Notes under the pieces: model-generated | What the model saw: the letters and a program-made list of their open reading frames with translations, nothing else | Told to the model about the DNA's origin: nothing | Databases searched by the model: none | Translations under genes and position numbers: made by a program | In this document: positions 14,883-28,762 of the stretch, piece by piece | Position numbering within the stretch: the stretch's first letter is position 1 | How the letters are laid out: the number at the start of each line of letters is the position of its first letter | NCBI RefSeq assembly: GCF_007655135.1 | Contig: NC_045132.1 | Coordinates: forward strand, 24,670,354-24,734,353 | Length of the DNA stretch: 64,000 bases | Reading direction: 5' to 3' | Source: Punica granatum | Lineage: Eukaryota; Streptophyta; Magnoliopsida; Myrtales; Lythraceae

Positions 14883-17143
14883 ATGAGGAGAACCGCCAAG
14901 AGAAAGCCCTCCTCCTCCGCCGGCCCGAGCGCCGACACTGGTGGGACGAACGCGGGTGACGGACACTCCGGCAATGGGCAGCAGGACGAGACGCTCCGCA
15001 GAGTCCTCCGCTCTCAGTTCCTCGCCGTCAAGTCTCGGATCAACGGTGAGCGCGCGTTCGGTGGAAATTCAGTTTCAAATTTAAATTTAAATTCATGAAC
15101 TGATGATCTTCTTCGAGTGGCGTTGCCCTGATTTGACTTTGATTTTGTTGTCGTAGATGAGAGAGATAACTTATTGAGGCCGGATTCGGATGAGTTTGCC
15201 TCCATTTTCAGTGAAGTCGAGAACTTGCATCAACTAGGTACTTGTTGAATATTGTACCTTGGCTTTCCATTTACTTGAAACATAGCATAACATATGTGAC
15301 GGATTCTGTGCTCTGTGTGTGTGTTTTAGTTGATAAGCCGAGAGAGCAAGTTGCGGATGCCGAGGCATTGTTAGACATTGCGAGTACCTTGGTCAACTCG
15401 GTCAAGTCTTTTTCTAGCGAAGGGATAACTCCGTCGGATTTCATCACCGGATTACTTAAGGACTTTGGTCGCTGTAGACGAGTATCAGGTGCCAGCACCT
15501 CGCAGAATTATGACCATGTTTCAGTGAAGTGGAAAGATCTGGGGCTCTCTGTTTCGCCAATATTCAGGAAGGGCTATGGTTGCTGCACTATGTGAGTGGC
15601 TTCATTAAATCAAGAACATGGGGTGTTACCTGTGGAATGGGTTGTGAAGTGATTGCTTTTGTTGATTTTGCTCGTGTTGTAGGCTTGGACCAATGAACAC
15701 TCAACTGAAGCAAAGGAAGACGCCTGTTCACCGAAAACACACAAGGCCCACTGAAAGTGCTCGGCCAGAAGAGGTAAGTAATGCTGCAACTGCAAGTCCC
15801 TCAGCTTAGGATTTATGACATTTGTTCATTTACTTCCATCATTGTCTTGACCAACAATAATAAATACACATTTTTTTCTAATCAATTCATTGCTTTTAGA
15901 AGTAATAAATTTAAGATTTTTGTGGGTAATCATTATGACCTTGTAAGTAGGATCCTTCAGATTGATGAAACTCGATGCTTGTTTCGTAACAGCTTGATGA
16001 TGCTGGAAAAGAAGAGAAAACAGACACTGACCAGAACATGGCAACAATGTTCGGGATTTTAAGGAGGAAGAGGACTGTCAAGCTCGACCACTTGATTTTG
16101 AATAGAAGATCTTTCGCACAAACTGTTGAAAATCTTTTTGCTCTTTCTTTCCTGGTTAAAGATGGGCGAGCTGAGATCTCTGTGGATGATAAGGGCACTC
16201 ACTTAGTTTGTAAGATCCTGCCAGCCTTGTTGATTAACAACTTTCATTATTTATGCCTATTTTCATCACTGTTGGAACTTAATTTTGTGCCTAACAATAT
16301 CACTTTTCCCTATTCAGCCCCAAGGAATGCACCAGTTGCCAATACTGTCACTTATAGTCACTTTGTCTTCAGATTTGATTTCAGGGATTGGAAAGTATGT
16401 AATCATCTGTCTTGGCAATACCTCTGTCTTGTGTGAAGCTTGAGAACTTGCTAGTTGTTTAAAGTCTAAAACTGTCTGTTGTGTGAAGTTTGAGAACTTG
16501 CTAGTTTTATGGCATGATACATAATAAAGAAATTAAATCTTAAATGGTTATTCCTTATATGAGGTAAATTTGTAGATCTCATAGTTGATAGACTCTGTTA
16601 AACTAGTGAAAATGTGTGATTTCTCTACTACCATGATTTGGACTAGCAGCCTATAATGTTGAACTGCCAGTTTCCAAACGAGTTAATTTTGTATTTTTTA
16701 ATCTGAACGTATTAGACATAGTTATATCTAGCACATTGAGTCAATTCTGTTGCGTGTAACAGGCTTCTCTTGTCTTCGTATTTGAAGTTGTCAATTGTCA
16801 TGAGTTGATTAGTCTTTCTGCAACCTTCCCAGTGACTTATCTTTATTATTAAACTGATTAATTGCAGTTTATGATTGACACGGTGCCAATTGGAGAGGAA
16901 TTGATGCCTCATAGGGAACAGTCAAACAACTCGACTGCTACAGAACCGGCAGCAGAATCAGCACCAGAACAAGCAGCATGTAATTCTGAAGCAGCATTGC
17001 CCACAACACCAATTCGGAAACTGACTAGAAATCGCGGTCTTGTTGTACAGGAAGAAACAGTGGTCGAAGACTCCCCTGAGATAGAGGGCGATGATTCCTC
17101 AAGAACTAGAGCTATCCGGAAATGTAAGCGCAAGCTTCGCTGA
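14883..17143 (+). CDS. NSE4: NSE4, kleisin subunit of the SMC5/6 complex
   Basis: Seven exons: 14883-15045, 15157-15237, 15330-15591, 15683-15773, 15993-16209, 16318-16394 and 16868-17143. They join in frame to 388 residues, close to the ~400 of Arabidopsis NSE4A. NSE4 bridges the SMC5 and SMC6 heads and acts in DNA repair, replication-stress recovery and meiosis. The N-terminal kleisin part includes LRSQFLAVKSRINDERDNLL and SEVENLHQLVDKPREQVADA. The conserved C-terminal winged-helix domain contains QTVENLFALSFLVKDGRA and HFVFRFDFRDWKFMID. A short Arg/Lys tail (KCKRKLR) ends the protein. The start ATG opens MRRTAKRKPS, a basic N-terminus. Intron 6 carries a small internal duplication near 16430-16508. 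The gene converges with the enoyl-ACP reductase gene, with about 520 bp between stop codons. Confidence 0.92.
16429..16508. repeat. short tandem duplication in NSE4 intron 6
   Basis: The phrase TGTGTGAAGCTTGAGAACTT at about 16430 recurs ~53 bp later with one substitution, each copy followed by GCTAGTT. It is intronic, with no splice consequence evident. Confidence 0.6.
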
Positions 17144-17665
17144 GAGAATCGAGAAGTTCCCTAGTGTCACGGCCTATTTTGTGTAGTACTTCTGTATATA
17201 TTGCTGGATAGTAGGGTGTAGTTAGCAGTAGACTTTAGGGTCGTGATCAGACGATCCTTCTGCTTTTAACTCATTGCTTCCTTGATGGCCATTGTTTTTG
17301 ACCTCCGTGACTTTGAAGTTATGTGATTATGAGTTCTCGTATCTCTGAATTTATGTAATTATGAGTTCTTGCATCTTGATTATCAATTGAGGGTGGATCT
17401 GAAGGGGCTGAATGACTCAGTGAAGACTCGAATTTGACTCGAGTAGAGTGCAAAAACATTAAATACAAAGCTTGAATATTAGTTTCGACTTCTCGACCTG
17501 GACATGGGATGCAACTACAACTGTTCTCGTCTTTACAGGGCACAAACTCTCGGGACAAAATGAGGAGCTCCGATCGAGTCATCCTCTGCTGTTGAATGGA
17601 TAAAATATAACACAAGTTGGTGACTCCTAAATAAAATCATCTGTTACATTTATTACCCTTTTTTA

Positions 17666-20335
17666 TCAGTGACTGTCCTTTGGAATGTTGAGTTCAGCAA
17701 AGATCGGACTGTCGACTCCCACTCCCATAGCGTTAAGGCCATTGTCCACATAAATAACTGCACCAGTTATGGCAGAAGCCAAAGGCGATGCTAAGAAAGT
17801 GGCAGCGTTTCCCACCTCATCTGTTATCACAATTTCCTCATCAGAAAATCTTAAGCATAAAGAAAAGGTTCATGTCGGTGTGGCAGATTAGTTTCCCAAA
17901 GAAGAGCACCTGCAGATAGTTCCTTTTGCAGAGGAGCATTGGCTGATGAGTAGTCCATCATCATGTCAATAAATCCAATTGCTTTTGCAGCACGACTTCT
18001 CAGAGGACCTGGATGTTTTAATGCAAAGAATAATTTAGATCGTCAGTTGAAACTAAAACAAAGAAATTGGTCAACAAATGTTATAGAGCAGAAAATATAA
18101 GACATATCATAAGCTCCTATGGACCAAACATCGATATGCACAGTCGAGAGAAATCAGAACGTAGAAGAAAAAAGGCAATGGAAGCCAGAAAAATCTCCAT
18201 TTCTGGCAGATGAAAGCTTATACTATTTATTGAGAGAAAGAAAGGTCGAGGTACCGGCTGATATAGTGTTGACTCGAATTCTGCGTTTTCTTCCCGCTTC
18301 AAAGGCAAGTACCTGAAAAAGGAGAAAGGAGAGCTCGATAACATCTGTTTGTGCCATTGGGTAAATGCGGAATGGGACGATGCGATGTCCCAGAGAGAGG
18401 GAGAGCGAGAAGGAAACAGAGGTAATTAACGAACTAAAAAGTTACCCGGGTATCACTTTCTAGAGCAGCTTTAGCAGAACTCATTCCACCACCATATCTG
18501 CAAATGCCAAGTGAAATCAATACAAAATGCAAAATTTAAAATTGGTAACCGAGTGGCTATAAAGAAATACCCTGGAATGATTTTCTCGGAAGCAATGTAC
18601 GTAAGTGATATTGAAGAACCACCTGCAACAGCAACCTGAATTGTTTAAGAAGTCCCCATATGTTTCAAAGAAGTCAGAGAAAGCAGGATGCAGCAAAAAA
18701 AAAACCTTGCCTGGGTTTAATATTGGAATGAAATGCTTCAGTAATGAAACATAGGAGTAACTTGATGCAGATATTGCAGCCAGATAACCTTTCCTTGAAG
18801 TTTCCAATAGGGGCTTAGTCACCTGCAAAGCAAAACCTCGATCTCATATTGAGAATAATGATGGCGATAATGACTAGCAAAATGTGATGATCATTACCTC
18901 TGGCCCGTTTGCTAAGGAGTGAACAAGGATATCGATGCTGCCAAAGTCTTGCTTTACAGATTCTGCAACTTCCTAAATCGTCAAATTACTACCAAGAAAT
19001 CAATTATGTTCCACTTTCGTCGTACACAGACTACGAAGAGTAGAGACCAACTGTAGGTGCTGAGGAATTTAAAGCGTGCAACTTAAAAAATAACAGACAA
19101 CAGAAAGAATGTAGCAGCCGTATTGTCAAGTGAACAATCATCACGGCTAACAAAATACGGACTTGTTTGCACCCAAAGTTCAACCTAGTGATCCCCTACT
19201 CCAAGGATATTAGTTTTGAAAGACCACTCTTACCAACAGATTCCCCAAAATTTGGCTTTCTCATCAACAAAAAAATGCAAACAAACTCATGTTAACTTTA
19301 TATTCGAGGAAACTTTTTATTAACTGAATTCTCCAGAAACATGAGAAACTAATACCTGAACTGTCCATTTGCTTGATCCTGCATACCTCTTGTTAGCTTT
19401 TATCTACAAAAAACAACATAGGAATTTCTTCAGCAATGATTAATTGACTATTGACGAGCTGAATAAGGGTCCAATGCAATTCTCCATTTTACCTCTTCAG
19501 GTACGTCTTCAGGATTGTCAAATACTGCATCCAAGGGATATATTTTGGTAATCTCCAACATAGAGCCATCTGGCAACCTGAAAATCGAACCTTTTGTGGT
19601 AAGGCTTTCATCAAATATATCAGCACGAAACAAACAGGAGCCTGTTGTAGCAGCTTACACACGCGACTCGTCAAACTTTCCACGCCGCAGGCTGGTCTCA
19701 AAGATGTTCAAAGCCTACAAGAATTACCAACGAATCAATAGTGAGCATTTTCTCCCCATAAAAGAAATTCATGGACATCAGAGAATCCCCAAACAGAAAA
19801 CACAAGGAACCAGACAATTTACTCACAGGAACCCATGTGCCAACAAGAATCTCAGCACCAGCAGCAGCAAGAGATTTGGCGATTGCCCAACCATATCCAT
19901 TATCATCAGCAACCCCAGCTATAAATGCCCTCTTACCTACACATGAACTCTACCTTTACTAATAGATGCTGCAAATGCTAGTAACTTACAGTGAAGCTCG
20001 TTTGTTGCCCTTAAAGCCAATGACTTAGGCAGAGCCGTAGCTAGATAAAGAAGAACCTGACCTCTCAAATCAATTGCTAAACCGGACGCAGGCTTGCTCT
20101 CACTAGACATTGCCCTGATGGCGACCCTGGTAGTTTTAACGGGGGATGACACCGGCACCCTCTGAAACGATGACAATGATGATACATGACAAATGTTGGC
20201 CAGCTTATCCCACAATGCCCCTTTCACACGAGTACCATAAGTCCTTCTTGGACCGACCATGGAAGCTCTGCATGAAGAAGACAAGCAGGGTCTCACCGCC
20301 GCCATTTGCAGCCCCGATGCTGCAACCGCTGTCAT
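17666..20335 (-). CDS. MOD1: Enoyl-[acyl-carrier-protein] reductase (NADH), plastid
   Basis: Twelve coding exons: 20062-20335, 19827-19936, 19659-19714, 19493-19577, 19356-19403, 18898-18972, 18711-18822, 18571-18622, 18446-18497, 18255-18312, 17910-18008 and 17666-17820. They give 391 residues, essentially the length of Arabidopsis MOD1. The enzyme catalyses the last, NADH-dependent step of each round of plastid fatty-acid elongation (type II FAS). A ~75-residue Ser/Arg-rich transit peptide precedes the Rossmann start [18 protein letters not shown]. The catalytic Tyr and Lys lie in YGGGMSSAK, the plant spacing. [22 protein letters not shown] and [13 protein letters not shown] are also conserved. 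Exon 7 ends at a GC donor (GCAAGG, from 18710 downward) rather than GT, and the frame requires it. ATG 20335 is chosen because the protein then opens [10 protein letters not shown]; the TTG-led extension upstream is not needed. A leader intron upstream is possible, with an acceptor-like TTATAG near 20380. Confidence 0.95.
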
Positions 20336-20799
20336 TCCCAAAAGGTCGGATTTTGTCAAGATAAAGCAGAGACCTATAACTCCACGACTCGGTTATCATT
20401 TTGAATTTACGCTACACTGTACTTCTTATGCCCCACAAAAACCATAATTTCGAGGTGGGCAACTGTTCTTTACTACGATGGAGCTGCAGAAAGCGCAGAC
20501 AAACGAACAGCCAGAGCAAGAAACTGAGCTACATTGTCGTACCTGCTCGCACAGGCGGAGACCTTTGAGGTGGAGCAGAAAGCAGAGAAATTGATGGGTG
20601 AAATGGAGAATTTCAGCTACGGCGAGCTTTGCTTCTATCCTTCTTCTCGGCTCTGAACTCTGAAGATGTTCCCAGAGACAATCCAAATCCAAACTCAAAG
20701 CACGGAGGAAGGAAGTAGCTGCATGAAGCAAGGAGAATGAAGAGGGCGGAACGAAACGCGTTTCGCACTCCGAAACGAGCCGCTCGGGTCGGGGCAAAG

Positions 20800-20852
20800 A
20801 AGCCCATTTTCTAATTCACTTTTGGGCTGAAGAACACAATGGGCCCTCAGCG
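20800..20852 (-). promoter_or_regulatory. site II-like motifs upstream of enoyl-ACP reductase
   Basis: AAGCCCA, TTGGGCT and ATGGGCC lie within ~50 bp, some 470 bp upstream of the start codon and next to the probable first leader exon. Such TGGGCY clusters are common in promoters of plant housekeeping and organelle-protein genes. The motifs are seen; function is inferred. Confidence 0.45.
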
Positions 20853-21033
20853 AAAAGGCCTGCTCTTTACGTCTTTCCTATTCTTTTACCAAAATGGCTA
20901 TTCCTATGGATAAAATTATGGTCTCATTGGAAATCAAATAAGTTAGCATAATTAAATCAATTACAATGTAACCAATAATTTAGTTTTATCTGTTCAATTA
21001 AAAAAAAGATAATTTTGTTTTATCTTTTAGCTA

Positions 21034-21064
<31 letters not shown>

Positions 21065-22846
21065 GATCTTCATATTGCACAACAACATAGATAAAAGTTT
21101 GAGATTACGAAATAGATCTATTAATTTTTATGTATAATGTTTAAATAAATAGATAAATATATAAAATAAGCTCTTCTGAAATGAACTTTTTCCAATAAAT
21201 GTTTTCATTGCGATGATTATTTTTAAATATGTAATTTAAACAGATCATATGGATATCTACATAAAATATCTATCTTCACTTTCATAAATTTTATGAAATA
21301 ACAACATTAATCTAGAGCCTTTTATTATGAATACTTGTATTACCACATTCACGATCAAAAAATTTTAAGATCTTTCTGGATGAAACATTTCATGAGACAA
21401 GATTAAAACTTATTAACTATTTTTTAAATAGAAAAATCTATTAAAAATTATTTATACTCAAGCACTAATACATAATAAGTGTACCATTCCATATGTATGT
21501 GAAGTAATTAGGTTGAATCCTGATTTATGTGAATTAATAAATGTAAAATACAGTTTCCTTTTCTCACTTATAAAGGAAGTACATGAACCTAACGTAAGAA
21601 TCAAGAAAATAAAATAAATGAATTCGGAAAATTCGCTCACAAAAGTCGAATCTAGAACCTCTTTGTTTCGGACGAATGCATCCGAACCCAATAGTTGAAA
21701 TAGGACAAAAACATCAACAACGACATTCTTTATTTACTTTTTTTATTGTTGGCAAGAAAATAATTACAAATAGAGAGGATATTCCTATTTTTCTTCCTTT
21801 CAATTGAAAAAAAGAAAAATCTTTTAAACGATTATGATCGAAGAGCCAAAGCCGGTTTCTCCGGAGCAAGCAAGCAATGGTGGCGGTGGGGAATGCTATG
21901 GCATGCTAATCCAAAACTTAAAACATGCAAAAACAGTGTATATATATTCATTTGTCAGGAAAGGATTCTCTTCTCAGCACGACCACCCGATTAATAATTA
22001 ATGGACAACCAATTTCTATAACACCATATCGTGCATGCCATCGTATACCTCGAATTAGCTAGTGATCAAATTAGATTTGTTGATGTTCGTTGTGCGACAT
22101 CATATCTAGTGTGGCGGCCCGACTATTGCAAGCACTTAATTAACACAGAGACGAGATGGAAATTGTCGTAGGTCCACAAACCGCTTTGTTAAAAAGCAGT
22201 GACAGATGAATTATTCTTAAATTTTCATGGTTGCAATATATGCATGCATGGGCCAATCACGTAAGCAACACTGTTCTATGGTCAACCTTACGAAATAATT
22301 AATATAGTGCTAAAACCATATAAAATAATCATAAAGGAATTTATCTTTTTTAATGGGAGAAAAAGATAACTTAAGAAACATATTGCTGTGGTCATGGCCC
22401 CACAAGATCTGTAAAGTCAAGAATGAGCATTGCCATTTCGAAATCGATATAGACTTGGGATAAAGGACACTATTAAATCATGCCCCCTCTTTACTATTTT
22501 GTCGACGAGCGAAAATTAAATTGGACCCAGAAGTTTGTATATATTCTTCAAATAGGTACCGATGACATCAAAAGAAACAATAACAACAACGATGACAACC
22601 ACCATCAACTATTGATTTTCCACGTCAAAACAAAATTATAACTATTAATTTTTTCTGTCCCAAACTAAGACATATACGAACATTAGCCCTTATAAAAAAT
22701 TGATATGGGGCAATTTGTTGGTCGAGAAAATTTCTTAACATTATGACTGACGGTATTACGAGATTTCCCGATCTTATTTGTTGATTTTCATTATTTCAGG
22801 GTTTAACAAGTTTGTATAATTGACCTATTCTACATATTTGATATAT

Positions 22847-25800
22847 TCTTTTTTGATAATTCATATTTGATATATATTATTATTATGTGTATGTTGTTGT
22901 ACTGTAATGAATCAGTGGAAAATCAAGATATTAGTCTGATGATCATAAATAAAGTGAAAGGGAGGAAAAGTTACACTTGTCTCTTCCTGATTAATTTATT
23001 TGGCAAACCAAACTATTGATATTGACATTGACATTAATTGTACATTAACTTTATGGACGCCCTCATAAATTCAATAGACCAATTAATTTACTAAATCATT
23101 AGTCTCCGATAAGTGCACTGCACGAGTTTATTTCATATATTAATGCACGAGTTTATTTCATATATTAATTCAATATCGTATATGATTATTTACATATAAT
23201 ATTAAAGTACAATATAATTTTCATATTATAAATTTAATCATATTCTAAAATAATATTAAAATCATTTATAAAATAGAACCATCATCAATGAAATTCTAAA
23301 GAACTCTACATAGCTCGACCACCATGCGGAAAAGCCATTTAAATATCTTTTTCTTTTTTTTGGGAATATTCACACTTTTTAAAAATGTAATAATAATTTG
23401 TAGGGAAACACCCCCACAAAGAGATCTATTCAACATATATAACTGGTGCTGATGTATATTACATATTTTTATTTCGTATTAAACATGATAATTTCAATCA
23501 AAATAATTTTCACGGTGAATTAACTCATTCGAATTTCTACATAATCAATTATATACATAAGTAAAACTAGTGTAACGTTTTGAATGAATTAAATGATTTA
23601 ATTTTCATTGTTGCATTAGTTTCTTGAGTTTTTCATTTTTAAATTGGTTACTCGACTTCATTTTGCATATATGGTTGCATCAATTTCTCTCAAATTGTGA
23701 CCCTCCATGGAAGAATAGGCATGAATATGTATTTGCGCTAAGGCGCAAAATTTCAAATTAAGACCCCATAGGATGCAAAAGAACATATCAAAACATCAAA
23801 ACTCAATTAAAAATAAATATTCACTTTAGAAATTAAAGTAAGTTGACAAGTAAAACTTACAAATAATTTATTTTCACTGATGTTGCACAGATGAAATTAA
23901 AGAAATAAAGAATGAACCTACCTATGGAGTGGATATAGCAAGCTAATAACAAAGAAATAGATGAAAAATAACCGAAGATCACTTTGTCTGGACAATGGCG
24001 AGGAATGGGTTGTGGAGAGAAGGGCCGGGATAAAGTAAGTTAGGTCATAACATAAGGAAGGTATATCGCAGAAAATTATAAGCATATCATTAGATCATTA
24101 TACGCCTTTCTCTATTTGGGATGGAATGTATGACATCACGGCAGATAATAGAAGAGAGTAATAACGTCTCTTCACATTTTAAAGCTCCATAGCTCACCAA
24201 ATTGGTGGAAATAACAAAATGAATGTTTGAAGGGTTGTGGATATCAAGATAACCGTCCAATAATTTTTGCCAAACAAGGGCATTCTCATTTCTCACCTTC
24301 CATCATCCCCATAAATCCCCTTCAAAACAAAGTGTAGTGTAAGTGAAAGATAATGAGTGAGGCCTCTTCGGATTTTCTGCCAAAGAATGCGTGTCCTTTT
24401 TTTAGTGGGTTTCTCTAATTGAATAGATGTAAATTACTTTATAGGTAAGTGGGGATCTTAAGGAGTTCCTAATGGAACTTAAAAAACGGCAATTCAAGAG
24501 ATTTCTTGTGAAAATGGAAGAAACAATTAAAGATAGATATATATTATAATAGTTGAATCTTTCTATCAATACGATCGAGAGGTCCTGCAAAAAAATAGCT
24601 CGACGCTAGGATGATAAAAAGCTTAACACCTCTCATTCTTATTACTACTTTTTTCATATTGAAAAAGAAAAAAAAATATGAAAAGACGGGGATTTCTCAA
24701 AGTTCCTTTCGATCTCAGCTCAACTCCAAAACAAAGATCAATAGAAAGAGGGGGGGACAAATCAAGATTTTCTATTAATATTTTCTTTTGTTCAACTGGG
24801 TCCGCTCGGTGGTGTTCTTTTCCGAGGGAAGGCACTCTTGCATATCACCGAACTCTTCGCTCTTGACGAACCATTGCGCGTGCTGTCTACAGTGGAAAAA
24901 GGGCAACACAGGGAGTTTCTGGGTGTGGTGGTGTTTTGAGGAAAGGAGGTCAAGGGCGTGGATTTCCAGCTTCCTATTCTGGATATCCCGTCACTTAAGC
25001 CGTTTGGGGAGACTTACCTTTTGGGGGAGCCTCTAGAAAGAGCCTCATTTAGTTTGTTAGTTGACAAGGAAGCAGCGCTCATTACATTCAAAAATAATAA
25101 TAATAAGAAAACGATATGGAAATTTGACAGTAAATGGTTGAAGTAATTGAGCGCGGTGAATTCGTTCCCGGGCCCTGTACACACCCAAGTTTTATAAACT
25201 TGGCCTAACGAATTTGTACATGTAGATTGTATACATGTGGGATAATGATAAATAAAAGGAAAAGAAGAATAAGAATTGAAAAAACGAAATTCATAAAAAA
25301 AAAAATGAATCGGTTAGTAAAGGCGGATCAAAACTGGGTATACGGAATCTAATGGCTAGAATCCAACTCTTTGACGTTTTAAAAATGATTCTAGAATCCG
25401 ATTTAAATTTAAGATACGAATAGTCGGCTTCCGTTATGGAAAAAAGACATGTATATGTGATATTAGATATTGACTAGTTATCTATGAACTAAATATATAT
25501 CTAATCCGCCCTACTACTATGAATTTAGATGGGGATTCAAATATCAAATAGAAGTCTTTTACTTTCGTCTGTCTCTTATCGTTTCAGATAAATCAATATT
25601 TGTATTTTTTTTCTTTCACATACAAAAAGTATTGTTATTTTCTTACTATATTACTTGCTTCTTTTGGTTTAATAATCAGTCACTCCATTAGAAAGAAATA
25701 TGATTTTTTTTCCATTCTCAAAATTATTCGAAGTTTTGCTCTTTTCTTTGCAATAACAATCTTTTTTTTTTCAATTTAAGCGTTTCTTATTATAGTTTTT

Positions 25801-26150
25801 AAATACTTATTTTGGTGGATTCAGTTGATACCATTTGCATCATTCCAAGTGAATTTTATTATATAAATTTGATATATATTATGTCTACGTTGTTGTAATG
25901 AATAAATGGAAAATCAAAATATTAGTAAATTGATATATATTATGTTTACGTTGTTGTAATAATAAATGGAAAATCAAGATATTAGTCTAATCATAAAATT
26001 AATTGATGTAAATGCACTCGGGGAAAAAAATTTACACTTGTCTCGATCTGATTAATTATCTTTTTGACAAACCAAACTTGACATTGTACATTGACTTTAT
26101 GGACAACGCTGATAAATTCAGAAGACCAATTAACTAAACCATGTCAGTGG
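22847..26150. repeat. diverged direct duplicate, about 260-290 bp copies 3.0 kb apart
   Basis: The text at 22847-23105 and 25863-26150 shares the same order of phrases: TTTGATATATATTAT, GTTGTTGTA, ATGGAAAATCAAGATATTAG, TTACACTTGTCTC, TGATTAATT, CAAACCAAACT, ACTTTATGGAC and GACCAATTAA. The right copy carries an internal ~58-bp tandem duplication (25868-25925 and 25926-25985). The apparent organelle-derived block lies between the copies. Confidence 0.65.
24660..25600. other. probable organelle-derived DNA mosaic
   Basis: At 25151-25187 the sequence GGTGAATTCGTTCCCGGGCC followed by CTGTACACACC matches the 3' part of plastid 16S rRNA with one difference, then stops abruptly. The downstream text to ~25600 (GGCGGATCAAAACTGGGTAT and later) has the look of plastid spacer DNA. 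The GC-richer block 24660-25140, with open frames of 62-82 codons, looks unlike the surrounding nuclear spacer and may be mitochondrial or plastid in origin. The rRNA fragment is well supported; the rest is impression. Confidence 0.4.
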
Positions 26151-27679
26151 CTAGCTAGTAGCACATTTTCATATGGATTTATGGAAATCCAAATTCTTGA
26201 AGTGACATTCTTATAATCTAATAATACATGAACCAAAGACTCTGTTAGTTAGTTCATTTTCGATAAATAAATAAAAGGAGGAAATTACCTATATATCAAA
26301 ATATATTCTTAGGATATTAATGAGTGGGGAAAAGGAGAAAAAGATAGTTCTATCAAATCAAGGAATTTTGTACGAGAGATATTAAGTGTGTGCCAAACAT
26401 GTGGCCTGAAACAAGCGTGGTCCAGCTATGTCGGGATCGAGCCAATTTCAATACGTCTAACCGACCCCTAGGCAATGAAAATGAAACCTTTCCCCGGGCA
26501 ACTAAAATGAATATATAGAACTATTGAAAAAAAATGCATATATAGACGTATCATAGGCATTGTAGGATATTAATCCACTATATTAAAATTCAAAAGACTA
26601 TATAGATGCACGTGAGGGTTTAGATGACAAAAGTCAGCCAAAAAAGAAGAAGAAGGTTTACATGACAATTTATTATATATATTGTAGTAGCTATTAGCTA
26701 TATAAATTTAGTATACATATGCATACACGCATATATAACGGAGACAGGTGATAAGAAATTATGCTATATCTTTTGAAAGAGATGGAGAATATGAACTTCA
26801 CCAGATGTCATAAGAAATCAAATTTAGGTGTGAGGTGTCAAAGAGAAGAGAGTCACCGAAAGTGGAAGACAGTGTGATTTGATGCAACCAGAGAGCTGTT
26901 TCAAACCAATGATGACATGATACATTTAGTTCTCTTGCTTATCAATCGAGAGGAATTAAAAATATAATGAAAAATGACCAATTTTATATATAAGTGATCG
27001 AAATAGAAGATATTCTTTGTATTAAACGACTTAAGAATTATAGAAGCTCACTTTAGCTATTTATGGACTGACTGATGGGAGAAAATTTGAAAACAGAAAC
27101 GCTTAACTTGCATAATATTGCAGTGTAAATCTACAAAATCCAAACCGACTATACTTTACACGTATAATGATGACAATGGCAAAGAATCTTCAACTAAAAA
27201 CATAAGATATGATATATATTATATAAATTCGAGAGTGGACGACAGCTTATTATATATAATGCGTTTGATAAGTGTGTTGAGATGAGGGAGACATTTCTCA
27301 CGTTTGATTTGATAAGTCAACGTAAGTAAGTGCTCCAATATGGATCTGTCCTTATCATTGCTTTCTCAAAGTCGATATCCTCCTTATTACTAGACAATAT
27401 CAATGTCATAGGATTAGGAATATCATTAAACCAATTTAGTCTTTTTATATAGAAAAGGCTGCAGGTGATCCATCTTTGCACAAGAAGTACTTTAAGTCGA
27501 GTCTCGACGTCCGTCTCTCAGATTGTTTGCAACGAATTTAATTAGTGATAAGCGACTTAATTCTCTCTAGTATGAGTATGTGTGCACGTAATTTGTTCAT
27601 CTGAATATATATCAAACTGACAACGAAGATCTTTGCTGCAAGGGGAAATAACTTTAATTGGAGATTGTTGAAAGAATGG

Positions 27680-27720
<41 letters not shown>

Positions 27721-28762
27721 TGACATTTGTGTCCATGAACTACTGATATACTAAGCTTGATCTTTGGTCCATCTTTGCCCATATGTAGGATCCTTTCCTT
27801 TATAAACAAGTCATCACTTAACAAAGTATGACATTAAAGACGGATTGAGAAATTTCTTGTCTACCCGTCGAACTTATAAAATTTCTTTTGCGAAGTTTCA
27901 TAGTTTCAACTTACATGGGTAAATTTTCCCACCAAAAAGAAAGGGGATGAAAACAAGGATAACTTTTTTCGTAGGGGTGTGTTAATCGTCTTTTCTTGAT
28001 TATGATAGTTAGGTGGTATTGGATAACAAATTAATTAAACAGGTACCTAAAAATTACATACAGTTGGGCGTAATTTGTTACGAGTAATTAATGCAAAAAA
28101 GTGAATCATATAGGAGCAGGCCGAGAAGAGTGAGATCTCGACTATTTAGATGCACCAGTAAAATAAAAAATAATTTATTTCATTAAGTTAAATCCTATCT
28201 ACCAATTAGCTCACTAAGTCCCTTGTCACTTAATCATTGAAGCTAAACACCCTCTATATGATCGTCCATCTCCTTCTCTAATTCCTCTCTTTCACTCTTT
28301 TTTCATATCAAATATTTTCAGAATCGACACAATATCAACGAAAATAATATGAAATAGAGAAGAACTGCACACAAGATAACGTAGTAAAACTCTTTAGACC
28401 GATGTGAGAAAAAGAGAAGTATCCACAAACAAAGGAGACTCGACATAGACTTCTTATTAAATAACAAATAATGGAGTTGAGCACAAAATGAGTTGTTCCT
28501 TGTAGACATAACTGTTGAACACAAAAAAAAACATTTCATTCACAGAATAATCCCGCTCACTAAGTGCTCTCCTCACACCTTTACATAAAAACTCTCTACA
28601 CATATTTATAGACCCCAACATTAAAATCTCTATATATCTCCTAATACATACAATACTCTAAGTATCATCAAGAAAATCGTTTAAGAATATAAAGATTTGA
28701 AATATATAAGATAATGGGATTAAATATCAAGATACAATTCAATAATATAACATAGGATGCCG

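Noticed and set aside
20336..20359. upstream extension of enoyl-ACP reductase beginning at TTG
   Set aside because: There is a normal ATG at 20335 that gives the expected transit-peptide start; the extension has no ATG.
24090..24296. minus-strand 68-codon frame considered as a retroelement remnant
   Set aside because: No reverse transcriptase or RNase H motif could be recognised.
25151..25187. possible 16S rRNA gene
   Set aside because: Only about 31 bases match, so it is a fragment and not an rRNA gene.
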